Origin: Algibacillus agarilyticus | GTDB taxonomy: Bacteria; Pseudomonadota; Gammaproteobacteria; Enterobacterales; Alteromonadaceae | DNA length: 64,000 bases | Assembly (NCBI RefSeq): GCF_003286125.1 | Contig: NZ_QMED01000004.1 | Span: 1-64,000 of the forward strand | Reading direction: 5' to 3' | In this document: piece by piece, positions 27,090-36,927 of the stretch | Numbering within the stretch: the first letter of the stretch is position 1 | Layout: the number at the start of each line of letters is the position of its first letter | Program-made: the position numbers and the translations under genes | Notes under the pieces: generated by a model | What the model was told of the DNA's origin: nothing | The model's input: the letters and a program-made list of their open reading frames with translations, nothing else | Databases searched by the model: none

Positions 27090-29753
27090 ATGAAATTAAA
27101 AACTAAAATATTATTGTTTGTTGTATTAATTTTATTCTTCCCTTTAGCTATTCTAGGGTTGTATGCTTATCAACAAACAAAAACACATGCCGACACCCAA
27201 GCCGAAATTTATCAACAATACGAATTAGATCAAAAAACCGTCTCAATAAAACACTATTTTGATAGCCATTTGGCTGCCCTTCAATTATTAGCCAAATCAG
27301 AAATTGTTAATCAATACATTCAAATAGAGAACCCAACTGATCGTTACTCAATCGCTTTAAATTCACTGTTAAAGGCCTTTAGCAATTTTGCACATGCCTA
27401 CTCAGATTTTTATGAAATCAGAATTATCACCATTGAGGGTGAAGAAGATGCACGTTTTAATCCACGTTTTTTAGATAACATCAATGAAAACGAAGTTAAT
27501 ACTAATTGGTTTAAAGTTATGTCGACTTCTGATCATAATCAAGCATTAATCTTTGATGAAAATAGAGATAATGACGAAACCGCTTTATATGCTATTCACA
27601 AATTATTTAAACCTTTACCTTCGGGTTTACAACTTAATCAAGCTGTTTGGGGCTTTTTAGTCATTACGATTGAACCTAATTTAATATCTAAAGTGATGAT
27701 AGAAAGTGAAGCTGACTCTGGTATCAGCTTATTATTAACACCTAACCAACAAGCTTTTTTTAATAATCAAGAGCAACTAGAGTCAAAAACAATCCCACAT
27801 TATATGTATGAGAAGTTATTAGAAGCGGCTAACAAAGATACTGATTTTTCATTAAATTATAAAAATGAAGATATGATATTTAAGGCCAATAATTTAGATT
27901 TTGGTTATTATTTAGCCGTGGGTACATCGGTCGATAAGCTTTACTCAAATACACGAAAACTATCATTATTTACTATATTTTTAACGTTAATCATGATTAT
28001 TACGGCTTGTATCATCAGTTACTACATGATCACTCGAACCTTATTAAACCCGCTTGAAAGATTAATTAGAGTGAGTAAAAAGGTCGCTAATGGCCAATTA
28101 GCGGTACGAATTAACATAAAAAGAGAAGATGAGATCGGTCAATTATTTGAATCATTTAATAAAATGACCGCGTCTTTAGAATCATCACGCTACTCAATTA
28201 AAGAATACCAAACTGAATTAGAACAACGTGTTAACTCTCGTACCCTCGCATTACAAAGTGCAAATGAAGAACTGATCCAGTCTCGGCAAGAAGCAGAGCA
28301 AGCGAATGAACTAAAAAGTCGATTTTTGGCTAATATGAGCCATGAAATTAGAACGCCGCTAACCGCGATTCTCGGTTTTACCGAACATGCTTTATCACGT
28401 GGTACTGAAGATTTAGAAAATCGCTCGTTACTACAACGTGTTGAAAAAAATGGTCGTCATTTATTAGCGCTTATTAACGATATTTTAGATTTAGCCAAAA
28501 TAGAATCAGGCAAACTGCAGGTCGAAAATATACCAACATCAATATTTGACATTATGGCGGATATTGAAACATCCTGTGCAGATAAAGCACATGACAAAGA
28601 CTTAGATTTTAAAATTAATTACACCTATCCAATTCCTGAAACATTCAATATTGATCCAACTAGATTAAAACAAATATTACTCAACATATGTTCTAACGCC
28701 ATTAAATTTACTAAAAAAGGATCGGTGACGGTTAATATTAATTATTATCCTTCTGTTAATAATTTAATTGTTGAAATTATAGATACCGGAATTGGCATGA
28801 GCGCAGAAGAAGTTAAAAACTTATTTAATCCTTTCATTCAAGCTGACATTTCCACAACACGAAATTTTGGTGGTACGGGTTTAGGGTTAGCGATTACTAA
28901 ATATTTAGCTGAAATACTTAATTGCGAAATTTTTGTTCAAAGCGAAAAACTAAAAGGTTCACGTTTTACGTTAAAAATAAAAGCGCTTAACAATGTTAAT
29001 AATTTGGTTGATGAAAAACCGTTTACAACCAAAGCTAACAATGCGGCTAAAAAAGAATTGCTAAACTTAAAAAATAAGTCGATTTTATTGGCTGAGGATA
29101 ACCCTGATAATCAAACGTTACTCAAATTATTAATAGAGCCTTTGCAAGCCGAACTAGAAGTTGTGGAAAATGGTTTATTAGCCGTTGAGCATGCGATTGC
29201 TGAAGAATATGACTTAATACTCATGGACATGCAAATGCCCCTCATGGGCGGCTTAGAAGCTACCAGTATGCTAAGACAAGCTGGTATTGATACCCCAATT
29301 ATTGCGTTAACCGCTAATTGTATGCAAGCTGATTTAGATCAACATAAAGTCGCTGGTTGTACAATGACATTAGCAAAACCCATTGATAACACTGCTTTTT
29401 ATAAAATGCTTCGAGATTACCTTGCAAACGATACTGAAATTGATCTGACTATCGACGATTTAGATGACAAACTCAAAAACAGTGATGAATATAAAAAACT
29501 CGTTAAGCAATTTGAAGGCTCATTAACTCAAGTATATAAAGTCATGGTAGATAATCATGAACAAAATAATTTAGTGGTTGTACAGTCTGAGGCGCATAAA
29601 TTAAAAGGCTCGGCCGCCAGTTTAGGCTTTCCAGATCTAAGTTTTATTGCTTCAGATATTGAAATTAGTGCCAAGGCAAACGATACTAATGAAGTGACTG
29701 TCAAATTAAATCAATTACAGCAAGCAATGAATAAAGCTATTAAGGATTCATAA
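27090..29753 (+). CDS. Hybrid sensor histidine kinase (dCache-like, HAMP, HK, receiver, HPt)
   Basis: The 887-aa protein has membrane segment 1 at residues 7-27 and a periplasmic region to about 289 that looks like a dCache sensor. Membrane segment 2 is at 292-314, then HAMP (LLNPLERLIRVSKKVANGQL) and a coiled coil. The HisKA motif MSHEIRTPLTAILGF has His418. The ATPase domain has its N box in LLNICSNAIKFTKKG and G boxes in DTGIGMS and GGTGLGLAI. A receiver domain has Asp713 in LILMDMQMPLMGG. A C-terminal HPt domain has His836 in AHKLKGSAASLG. All phosphorelay residues are present. It is co-transcribed with the PotD-like gene and the receiver gene. Confidence 0.92.
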   Translation: MKLKTKILLFVVLILFFPLAILGLYAYQQTKTHADTQAEIYQQYELDQKTVSIKHYFDSHLAALQLLAKSEIVNQYIQIENPTDRYSIALNSLLKAFSNFAHAYSDFYEIRIITIEGEEDARFNPRFLDNINENEVNTNWFKVMSTSDHNQALIFDENRDNDETALYAIHKLFKPLPSGLQLNQAVWGFLVITIEPNLISKVMIESEADSGISLLLTPNQQAFFNNQEQLESKTIPHYMYEKLLEAANKDTDFSLNYKNEDMIFKANNLDFGYYLAVGTSVDKLYSNTRKLSLFTIFLTLIMIITACIISYYMITRTLLNPLERLIRVSKKVANGQLAVRINIKREDEIGQLFESFNKMTASLESSRYSIKEYQTELEQRVNSRTLALQSANEELIQSRQEAEQANELKSRFLANMSHEIRTPLTAILGFTEHALSRGTEDLENRSLLQRVEKNGRHLLALINDILDLAKIESGKLQVENIPTSIFDIMADIETSCADKAHDKDLDFKINYTYPIPETFNIDPTRLKQILLNICSNAIKFTKKGSVTVNINYYPSVNNLIVEIIDTGIGMSAEEVKNLFNPFIQADISTTRNFGGTGLGLAITKYLAEILNCEIFVQSEKLKGSRFTLKIKALNNVNNLVDEKPFTTKANNAAKKELLNLKNKSILLAEDNPDNQTLLKLLIEPLQAELEVVENGLLAVEHAIAEEYDLILMDMQMPLMGGLEATSMLRQAGIDTPIIALTANCMQADLDQHKVAGCTMTLAKPIDNTAFYKMLRDYLANDTEIDLTIDDLDDKLKNSDEYKKLVKQFEGSLTQVYKVMVDNHEQNNLVVVQSEAHKLKGSAASLGFPDLSFIASDIEISAKANDTNEVTVKLNQLQQAMNKAIKDS

Positions 29754-29757
29754 ATTC

Positions 29758-30159
29758 ATGAGATTAAACACTGGTGAAATTTTACGTCGTGAACAATCTA
29801 TTTTAATCGTTGATGATGCACGATTAATGCGTGATTTTTTACGCAACATGCTAACGGAATTAGGCTTTAGTCGCTTTATTGAAGCTGAAACAAAAGCAGA
29901 AACACTCAGAAAATTTGAAAACGAAAAACCAGATATCGTGTTTTTAGACATTGAACTAGAAGAAGATAATGGTTTGGATATATTACAACTATTGCGTAAA
30001 ATGGATGAAGACTCAAAGATTGCGATTGTCAGCGCACACAGCACAATTGTTAATGTACGCAAAGCAATGGATTTAGGCGCTAAAGGTTTTATGGTTAAAC
30101 CTTATAAACCTAAAAAATTAATTTCAACGCTGAGAAACATGGGAGTGAACATTGCCTAA
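29758..30159 (+). CDS. Stand-alone CheY-like response regulator
   Basis: The 133-aa protein has the receiver fold with the acidic pair in ILIVDDARLMRD, phospho-acceptor Asp64 in DIVFLDIELEEDNG, Ser/Thr in IAIVSAHSTI and Lys in KGFMVKPYKPKK. No output domain follows. Its ribosome site (AAGGA) lies inside the end of the kinase gene. It is the likely final acceptor of the phosphorelay with the upstream hybrid kinase. Its target (motor, enzyme or another protein) is not visible. Confidence 0.9.
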   Translation: MRLNTGEILRREQSILIVDDARLMRDFLRNMLTELGFSRFIEAETKAETLRKFENEKPDIVFLDIELEEDNGLDILQLLRKMDEDSKIAIVSAHSTIVNVRKAMDLGAKGFMVKPYKPKKLISTLRNMGVNIA

Positions 30160-30170
30160 CAATGTTCACT
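30144..30170 (+). terminator. Terminator overlapping the end of the receiver gene
   Basis: AGTGAACATTG (30144-30154) pairs with CAATGTTCACT (30160-30170); the stop codon lies in the 5-base loop and TT follows the stem. It ends the sensor operon. Confidence 0.7.
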
Positions 30171-30176
30171 TTACTG

Positions 30177-30207
30177 TTAATATATCCAAGTGACTTGCGT
30201 ATATTAA
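30177..30207. repeat. Imperfect 31-bp palindrome of the ATATCCAAGTGACTT type
   Basis: TTAATATATCCAAGT and ACTTGCGTATATTAA form an inverted repeat with two mismatches around a central G. It overlaps the queE stop. Related half-sites (ATATACCCAAGTCAC) occur at 36282-36296 and 50408-50420, so this is a dispersed short repeat that may act as a terminator between convergent genes. Confidence 0.6.
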
Positions 30208-30869
30208 CTAATACCCAGGTATTTATGGGTTTGAATTGAAAGACGCCAGTTTTTCTTAATACAGGTTTCAATCGCTAATTCTGTTGCTCGTTTCTTTTGT
30301 GATATTGGCTGTAAATAAACAAGCGGTATCACCGTTAAATTTTGTAACAAAGCTTCAAGTTCAAATATATGGTTTTCTGTTGCTATCGGGTGCTTTATTT
30401 CATTAGCTCGTTGTAATGCAGAATTTAAAACCGGGTAGCCACCTTTCATATTCACTTTTGGCGACACAGTAACCCATGTTTTTTCATGTGTTTTAATCTC
30501 AAATGTGCCACTTGTTTCTATTTGTATAGAATAGCCTTGATCAATAAATAAATTGGTTAATGGGTGTAAATCATACAAACAAGGTTCACCACCGGTGATG
30601 ACTATATGTTTAGCCGTAAACTTTTCTTGTTGGATAATAGATAACAATGATTCAGGTGTGGTGTTAAACCAAGTTGGACTATCCGCTGATTTTGTAATAA
30701 TGGCGTTTGCATCGACTTCATCATTAGGATCAACATCCCATGTTTGTTTTGTATCACACCATGAACAACCGACCGGACAGCCTTGTAAACGAATGAATAT
30801 TGAAGGCGTGCCAGTATAACTGCCCTCACCTTGGATCGTTTGAAAAAATTCATTAACCGGATAAATCAT
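30204..30869 (-). CDS. queE: 7-carboxy-7-deazaguanine synthase QueE
   Basis: The 221-aa radical SAM enzyme has its cluster motif in GCPVGCSWCDTKQTW (CxxxCxxC). Its start EFFQTIQGEGSYTGTPSIFIRLQGC and the segment ITGGEPCLYD are typical of QueE. It converts 6-carboxytetrahydropterin to 7-carboxy-7-deazaguanine in queuosine synthesis. It is divergent from queC with a 79-bp shared promoter region. QueD is not in the window. Confidence 0.95.
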   Translation of the reverse strand: MIYPVNEFFQTIQGEGSYTGTPSIFIRLQGCPVGCSWCDTKQTWDVDPNDEVDANAIITKSADSPTWFNTTPESLLSIIQQEKFTAKHIVITGGEPCLYDLHPLTNLFIDQGYSIQIETSGTFEIKTHEKTWVTVSPKVNMKGGYPVLNSALQRANEIKHPIATENHIFELEALLQNLTVIPLVYLQPISQKKRATELAIETCIKKNWRLSIQTHKYLGIS

Positions 30870-30948
30870 TAACTATGTGTTCCTTAATTCGATGGTTTAT
30901 TACACGTTGATTAGGTAAAATCAGTGTAAATTATACCTGAACAAAAAA

Positions 30949-31629
30949 ATGGTTAATATGTCTGATACAAATTCACCTGAAAAAGTCGTCGTAATCTTCT
31001 CCGGTGGCATGGATTCTTATACCGTCCTCAACCATGCAATCAAACAAGGCTATGATGCCTATGCATTAACATTTGACTATGGTCAACGCCATATTAAAGA
31101 AATCACTTATGCTAAATCAGCTTGTGAAGCTTTAAACGTGAAACATAAAGTAATTGATATTAGTGCGATTAATCAAATAATAGCCGGTTCATCGCTGACT
31201 GATTCAATTGATATTCCAGAAGGCCATTATGCGGAAGAATCGATGAAATCAACGGTTGTCCCTAATCGTAATATGATTTTATTATCACTTGCGGTTGGGT
31301 ATGCTGTATCACTTGAAGCAACAAAAGTATTTTATGGTGCACACTCAGGAGACCATGCTATTTATCCTGATTGTCGTCCTGAATTTGTTAATCGAATGAA
31401 TGATGTATGTGCAATCGCAAACTATGACGCCGTTGAAATTGTTACACCCTATTTAGATAAATCAAAAATAGAGATCTTAACCGCCGGTTTAAAATTGGGT
31501 TTGGATTATGCTAAAACTTGGACTTGTTATAACGGTAGAGAAAAGGCATGTGGTAAATGTGGGGCTTGCCAAGAACGATTAGAGGCATTTAAACTAAACA
31601 ATTTAGTAGATCCACTTGATTATGAATAA
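30949..31629 (+). CDS. queC: 7-cyano-7-deazaguanine synthase QueC
   Basis: The 226-aa protein has the PP-loop [11 protein letters not shown] (serine in place of the more usual threonine at one position). The C-terminal zinc-binding cysteines are in [22 protein letters not shown]. It makes preQ0 from 7-carboxy-7-deazaguanine with ATP and ammonia. The true start may be the second ATG (30958); neither has a clear ribosome site. No preQ1 riboswitch is visible in the short divergent gap. Confidence 0.95.
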   Translation: MVNMSDTNSPEKVVVIFSGGMDSYTVLNHAIKQGYDAYALTFDYGQRHIKEITYAKSACEALNVKHKVIDISAINQIIAGSSLTDSIDIPEGHYAEESMKSTVVPNRNMILLSLAVGYAVSLEATKVFYGAHSGDHAIYPDCRPEFVNRMNDVCAIANYDAVEIVTPYLDKSKIEILTAGLKLGLDYAKTWTCYNGREKACGKCGACQERLEAFKLNNLVDPLDYE

Positions 31630-31631
31630 AT

Positions 31632-31663
31632 AAAGTCCAGCCAGATTTATCTGACTGGACTTT
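31632..31663. terminator. Bidirectional terminator between queC and ydiJ
   Basis: AAAGTCCAG (31632-31640) pairs with CTGGACTTT (31655-31663), and an inner CAGA/TCTG extends the stem. It is between convergent genes. Confidence 0.75.
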
Positions 31664-31678
31664 GATGAGTCTTTTTAT

Positions 31679-34600
31679 TTACAACAAATCGTTTAACACT
31701 TGAACTGGGTGTTTAGGTTTAAACGACTCAAAACGATTAACTTGCGATCGACATGAATAACCGGTCACAATAATTTGCGTTTTTTCCTCTTTAGCCACTG
31801 CATCTCGCCAACTCAAATTATATAACGCTTCGCTATTGTTTAAATGATCAACTTCATGGCCGTATGTACCTGCCATGCCGCAACAACCGACTTCAACGGT
31901 ATTAAGTGTTAAACCAAACTTGCTGAAAATAGTAACCCATTGACCCTGACTTTTTGGTAAAGCCGTTTTCTCGGAGCAATGTCCAAGGAGTTTATAATTT
32001 CTAGCTTGGTCTTTTAATGTCGGTAATTCTATAGAAACTAACCATTCATGAGGTAATAAAACATCATAATTGACTTGTTTTTCACCTAACACTTTTTTGT
32101 ATTCATCGCGGTAACATAAAACCAGTGAAGGATCAGTTCCGACTAAGGTAATACCTAAATCACTCACTTTGTTTAAAAATTCACTGGAGCTCGACGCCGT
32201 TTTAGCAAATTTTTGTAAAAAACCTTTTACATGTTGCGGTTTACCATTTGGCTGAAAAGGTAACAATAAAGGTGTATACCCTAATTTGTTAATCAGTTGG
32301 ATCCAATCTTTTACTACCGTTGCATCATAAAATGAAGTGAAAGGGTCTTGCACAATCGCGACTATTTTTTCACGTTGTGTGGGCTCCATCGCAGTAATAC
32401 GTTCAAGGTCCCAATCTAACACATTCAGTTGACCAACTTGTTGCTTTAATGTTGGGTAACTTAAAGTCGGCGAATCGATATAGCCAATAACATGTTTAAT
32501 AATAAACTTGCTCAACATATTATCAGTAACAAAATTAGCTAAGCGAGGGGCTTTAGCTAATAAAGGTGCGGTTTTTTCAATAGTGCCCACTAAATGATCT
32601 TTTATGGGGCGACTATATCGGCTGTAATAAACTTGTAAAAAGCGAGCTCTAAAAGTAGGTACATCCACTTTAATAGGACAAGCACTTGAACAGGCTTTAC
32701 AGGCTAAACACTCATCCATTGAATTTAAAACTTCATGCGAATAATCATACTCACCTTGTTTTTTCTTCCAAGTATTCATTAATTTGCTAAAACTCGAAAC
32801 AATAGATGATTTTTGATTTTGTATTTTATTTTCAAGTTGCTCAAAGTCGATATTCTGCTGACTTAATTGACGTAACCATTCACGCATTAAACCCGCACGA
32901 CCTTTTGGAGAATGTCGACGATCGCGTGTTACTTTGAATGATGGGCACATAGGTGATGATGTATCCCAGTTAAAACATAAACCATTACCATTACACGTCA
33001 TCGCGGTATCAACGCTATCTCTAACATTGACCGGAATTTGGCGATCAAAATAGCCGCGCTTTGTATCATCCACAGAAACTAAGCTTTCAGTCGAATCAAT
33101 AGGCGTACAAATTTTACCGGGGTTCATTCGATTATAAGGGTCAAAAACACTTTTTATCTTACGTAATTCATTAAAAAGGGTTTCACCAAAAAAATTGGGG
33201 CCATATTCACTTCGATAACCTTTACCGTGCTCACCCCACATAAGGCCACCGTATTTAGCGGTTAACTCAACAACTTTATCTGAAACTTCACGTAATAAAT
33301 TTTCATCAGGCTCATCGCACATATCCAGTGCCGGCCTAACATGCAAAACCCCGGCATCAACATGACCAAACATACCGTATTGCAAATCATAACTATCGAG
33401 TAATACTTTAAATTCTGCGATAAAGTCAGCTAAGTTTTCTGGTGGTACCGCGGTGTCTTCGGCAAACGCTAATGGTTTTTTATTGCCCTTGGTATTCCCT
33501 AATAATCCAACTGCTTTTTTACGCATCGCATAGATTGTTTGTATCGAGGGTAAATCATACGTTATTTGATAACCAATAACGCCTTTATCACCCACCGCTA
33601 TTATGTCGTCTAATTTTTGAGACAACTCAGCAACCCGTAACTCTATTTCGGCTTGATCATTAGCGTTGTACTCAACAATGTTAATGCCATCCATAAATTT
33701 ATTGGGTACATCTTCAATCAAATGATTAACCGAATGCCAGATCACATCTTCTTTAGCTAAATTGAGTACCTTGCTATCAATGGTTTCGACAGAGGTCGCT
33801 TGAGCTGCAACAAGAAAAGGCGCGTTGCGCAAGGCAGAATCAAAGCTATCATACTTAACATTTACTAACGCTTTAAAATTAGCAATCGGTGTGACATTAA
33901 GCTTTGCTTCCGATAAAAAAACTAATGACCCTTCAGAGCCGGTAATTAAACGAGTCAAATCAAATTCAGTTAACTCATCATTATAAATATGCTCTAAATC
34001 ATAACCGGTTAAAAAGCGATTAAGGCGCGGAAATTTAGCTAATATCTCTTCTCGATAATCGCGGCCCGTTGCCATCACTTGTTTATAGATATGCCCAATT
34101 GTATTATTATTTTCAGCTTTTAACTGGGCTGCTTCTAGCGATAAAGCTTGTGTGTCGAGTTGTGTACCATCAACTAAAACAGATTTAATGCCCAGTACAT
34201 GATCAGACGTTTTACCATAAACCAAAGATCCTTGACCCGAAGCATCGGTACTGATCATGCCACCAATAGTTGCTCGATTGCTGGTACTTAAGTCGGGAGC
34301 AAAAAAGAATCCAAAGGGTTTTAAAAAAGCATTGAGTTGATCTTTAACCACACCCGCTTGTACTCTCACCCAGTTTTCTTCGGCGTTAAATTCTAAAATT
34401 TGATTCATATAACGACTTAAATCAACCACAATACCTTGAGTCAATGACTGGCCATTAGTCCCTGTTCCGCCGCCCCTAGCCGAAAATTTAACAGACATGT
34501 GTTCAGGCTTATTGGCAAGCTTGGTTAAAATAATTAAATCATCATTATTTTTAGGTAAAATAATAGCCTGTGGCAAAGATTGATAAATACTATTATCGGT

Positions 34601-34732
34601 TGCCACTGAAAAACGGCTAGCGTAGCTAGTTTCGATATCGCCAGCAAAACGACTGTTTTCTAGCGCAGTTAAATAATGTAAATAATCTTTAGCAACTGAA
34701 TCAACAGCCGTTAAACGAGGTAAAGTAGTCAT
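31679..34732 (-). CDS. ydiJ: FAD-linked and Fe-S oxidoreductase, YdiJ family
   Basis: The 1017-aa protein matches E. coli YdiJ (about 1018 aa). An N-terminal FAD-binding PCMH domain has SARGGGTGTNGQSLTQGIVV. A FAD-oxidase C-terminal domain follows, then ferredoxin-type cysteines in CLACKACSSACPIKVD. The C-terminal cysteine-rich domain has EVGCCGMAGTYGHE. YdiJ proteins are reported as D-2-hydroxyglutarate dehydrogenases; the older label is D-lactate dehydrogenase-like. It probably passes electrons to the respiratory chain at the inner membrane. No gene partner is nearby. Confidence 0.9.
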   Translation of the reverse strand: MTTLPRLTAVDSVAKDYLHYLTALENSRFAGDIETSYASRFSVATDNSIYQSLPQAIILPKNNDDLIILTKLANKPEHMSVKFSARGGGTGTNGQSLTQGIVVDLSRYMNQILEFNAEENWVRVQAGVVKDQLNAFLKPFGFFFAPDLSTSNRATIGGMISTDASGQGSLVYGKTSDHVLGIKSVLVDGTQLDTQALSLEAAQLKAENNNTIGHIYKQVMATGRDYREEILAKFPRLNRFLTGYDLEHIYNDELTEFDLTRLITGSEGSLVFLSEAKLNVTPIANFKALVNVKYDSFDSALRNAPFLVAAQATSVETIDSKVLNLAKEDVIWHSVNHLIEDVPNKFMDGINIVEYNANDQAEIELRVAELSQKLDDIIAVGDKGVIGYQITYDLPSIQTIYAMRKKAVGLLGNTKGNKKPLAFAEDTAVPPENLADFIAEFKVLLDSYDLQYGMFGHVDAGVLHVRPALDMCDEPDENLLREVSDKVVELTAKYGGLMWGEHGKGYRSEYGPNFFGETLFNELRKIKSVFDPYNRMNPGKICTPIDSTESLVSVDDTKRGYFDRQIPVNVRDSVDTAMTCNGNGLCFNWDTSSPMCPSFKVTRDRRHSPKGRAGLMREWLRQLSQQNIDFEQLENKIQNQKSSIVSSFSKLMNTWKKKQGEYDYSHEVLNSMDECLACKACSSACPIKVDVPTFRARFLQVYYSRYSRPIKDHLVGTIEKTAPLLAKAPRLANFVTDNMLSKFIIKHVIGYIDSPTLSYPTLKQQVGQLNVLDWDLERITAMEPTQREKIVAIVQDPFTSFYDATVVKDWIQLINKLGYTPLLLPFQPNGKPQHVKGFLQKFAKTASSSSEFLNKVSDLGITLVGTDPSLVLCYRDEYKKVLGEKQVNYDVLLPHEWLVSIELPTLKDQARNYKLLGHCSEKTALPKSQGQWVTIFSKFGLTLNTVEVGCCGMAGTYGHEVDHLNNSEALYNLSWRDAVAKEEKTQIIVTGYSCRSQVNRFESFKPKHPVQVLNDLL

Positions 34733-34782
34733 ATAGGAAAAGGTATCTTAAACGGATAGTTTTAACCCTATTATACGGGATA

Positions 34783-34810
34783 AATAAAGACGCTGGGCAG
34801 CGTCTTTATT
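34783..34810. terminator. Terminator between the DAHP synthase and ydiJ genes
   Basis: AATAAAGACGCT (34783-34794) pairs with AGCGTCTTTATT (34799-34810) around a 4-base loop. It lies 22 bp after the DAHP synthase stop on the minus strand. Confidence 0.75.
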
Positions 34811-34832
34811 GTATTTAAAAATGTCTTATTAC

Positions 34833-36179
34833 TTATCGAGCATCTTTTAACGATTCAGAGATTAAAAATGCCATTTCAAGTACTTGATCTGCATTTAACC
34901 TAGGGTCACATTGGGTTTGATAAGCGGTCGATAAATCATCATCTGAAATATCGTAAGCGCCACCGGTACATTCAGTAACATGTTGACCGGTCATTTCAAG
35001 ATGGATCCCCCCCGCATAAGTCCCTTCTGCTTTATGTACAGCAAAGAAACCTCTTAATTCGCTTAATATGGCATCAAAATTGCGGGTTTTGTAACCACTG
35101 CTAGCACTAAACGTATTGCCATGCATAGGATCACTACTCCAGACGACCTGCTTACCTTCTTCTTTCACTTTTCTAACTAAAGCAGGCAATTTTTCTGGTA
35201 ATTTATCGGCCCCCATACGAGTGATTAAGGTCAAACGTCCGGGTTCATTTTCAGGATTAACCGCATCAATTAATCGAATGAGTTCTTCAGGGTCCATCGT
35301 CGGCCCCACTTTGATACCTACCGGGTTATTAATGCCTTTAAAGTATTCTATGTGCGCATGATCAAGTTGACGTGTACGCTCTCCAATCCACACCATATGT
35401 GCTGAACAGTCATACCATAATCCCGTTAGCGTATCTTTACGAGTTAAGGCCTCCTCATAACTGAGCAATAAAGCTTCATGTGAAGTAAATAAAGATGTTT
35501 CACTGATTGCAGGCGTGTTTTTAGCCGTAATACCGCATGTTTCCATAAATAACAAAGACTGGTGGATTTGATCAGCCATAGATTTATATTGATCTTTTAA
35601 CGGATTAGCATCAACAAAACTCATATTCCAACGGTTAACCTCATGTAAATCGGCTAAGCCACCTTGTGCAAATGCGCGTAATAAATTGAGTGTAGCTGCC
35701 GACTGATTATATGCCGTTAACATACGTTGAGGATCTGGAATACGCGCTTCAGGGGTAAAATCAAAACCATTAATAATATCGCCACGATAGCTGGGTAATG
35801 AAACACCATTAATCGTTTCCATATCCGCTGAGCGAGGTTTTGCATATTGACCTGCCATTCTCGCTACTTTAACAATTGGGCATTGGCCAGAAAACGTTAA
35901 AACAACTGCCATTTGTAATAATGTTTTAAACGTATCTCTAATTTTGGGGGCGTTAAATTGATTAAAAGATTCTGCACAATCTCCGCCTTGTAATAAAAAA
36001 GCGTTTTCTTGTGCAACATTAGCTAACTGACTTTTTAAATCACGGATTTCAGCCGCGAAAACCAGTGGTGGATATTTTGCAAGCTCAGTTTCAACTCGAT
36101 TTAGTGCCGCTTGATCAGGGTAAGTCGGTTGTTGCAAAATAGGCTTTGAGCGCCAGCTTGAAGGAGACCATTGATTCAC
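34833..36179 (-). CDS. Class II 3-deoxy-7-phosphoheptulonate (DAHP) synthase
   Basis: The 448-aa protein is the plant/Pseudomonas-type class II enzyme. Marks are the start [69 protein letters not shown] and the metal-binding [17 protein letters not shown]. It condenses phosphoenolpyruvate and erythrose 4-phosphate at the entrance to the shikimate pathway. The start is GTG at 36179 with AAAGG upstream. No phenazine genes are beside it, so it is likely a housekeeping or accessory isoenzyme. Confidence 0.94.
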   Translation of the reverse strand: MNQWSPSSWRSKPILQQPTYPDQAALNRVETELAKYPPLVFAAEIRDLKSQLANVAQENAFLLQGGDCAESFNQFNAPKIRDTFKTLLQMAVVLTFSGQCPIVKVARMAGQYAKPRSADMETINGVSLPSYRGDIINGFDFTPEARIPDPQRMLTAYNQSAATLNLLRAFAQGGLADLHEVNRWNMSFVDANPLKDQYKSMADQIHQSLLFMETCGITAKNTPAISETSLFTSHEALLLSYEEALTRKDTLTGLWYDCSAHMVWIGERTRQLDHAHIEYFKGINNPVGIKVGPTMDPEELIRLIDAVNPENEPGRLTLITRMGADKLPEKLPALVRKVKEEGKQVVWSSDPMHGNTFSASSGYKTRNFDAILSELRGFFAVHKAEGTYAGGIHLEMTGQHVTECTGGAYDISDDDLSTAYQTQCDPRLNADQVLEMAFLISESLKDAR

Positions 36180-36281
36180 AATATAAAACCTTTTAAAACA
36201 GGTACCTTAAATAAGTTAGTGGATACTAAAAATATTCAGGTAAAACAAATTGATAGATAAGAGTTTAGCAGACGAAATACG

Positions 36282-36296
36282 ATATACCCAAGTCAC
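36282..36296 (+). repeat. Half-site of the dispersed ATATACCCAAGT repeat
   Basis: ATATACCCAAGTCAC lies just downstream of the LMW phosphatase gene. The same core occurs at 50408-50420 (inverted), and a related palindrome at 30177-30207. Confidence 0.45.
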
Positions 36297-36302
36297 ACAA
36301 AA

Positions 36303-36788
36303 CTAATGACTTTCTATATACGTTATCAAGCCGTCACAGGCATTTTCTACTAGATCTAATACATATTCGAAGCCCTTATCGCCGCCATAATAGGGGTCAG
36401 GCACTTCTTGAACCGTTGGAAAATCCGTCGCAAAGTCCAAAAAGTATTTTATTTTGTCATGATAATAATGCGGACATTGTTGAATAAGATCCTGATAATT
36501 AGCACTATCCATTGCTAAAATTAAGTCATAATCTTCAAAGTCATTGTCATTAACCGAGCGCGCGTATAAATTAGAAAAATCATAACCTCTAGATTCCCCG
36601 TGCTTACGTGAACGTTTATCGGGTGTTGCCCCAGAATGATAATTTGCCGTACCTGCACTATCATATTTGGTAGGCAATTTAGCCGCGATAGCCTTTTGAC
36701 GAAATACTGCATGTGCAGTAGGTGAACGACAGATGTTGCCTAAGCAAACAAACAAGACGGAGTTGATAGCGTGATTCAAATCTTTCAT
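36303..36788 (-). CDS. Low molecular weight protein tyrosine phosphatase
   Basis: The 161-aa protein has the phosphatase loop CLGNICRS (Cys15 to Arg21, CX5R) in VLFVCLGNICRSPTA. The general-acid aspartate is in VPDPYYGG. Its length is usual for the family. It removes phosphate from tyrosine residues or small substrates. No tyrosine kinase or capsule gene is beside it, so the partner is unknown. Confidence 0.92.
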   Translation of the reverse strand: MKDLNHAINSVLFVCLGNICRSPTAHAVFRQKAIAAKLPTKYDSAGTANYHSGATPDKRSRKHGESRGYDFSNLYARSVNDNDFEDYDLILAMDSANYQDLIQQCPHYYHDKIKYFLDFATDFPTVQEVPDPYYGGDKGFEYVLDLVENACDGLITYIESH

Positions 36789-36927
36789 TATTATGGATTA
36801 TATTTTAAATCATTAAACAGTCATGCATTGTCTGTAATATGCTGATAAAAATCAAAAAATATTTGATAAATCGCTCGTTTTTTTAAATTTATTTTATACT
36901 GATATAAGGTCATCGAATAGGAACGTT

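Noticed and set aside
30870-30948. PreQ1 riboswitch between queE and queC, or before queF
   Set aside because: The gaps are short and I see no H-type pseudoknot pattern with the A-rich tail and C-rich loop of preQ1 switches.
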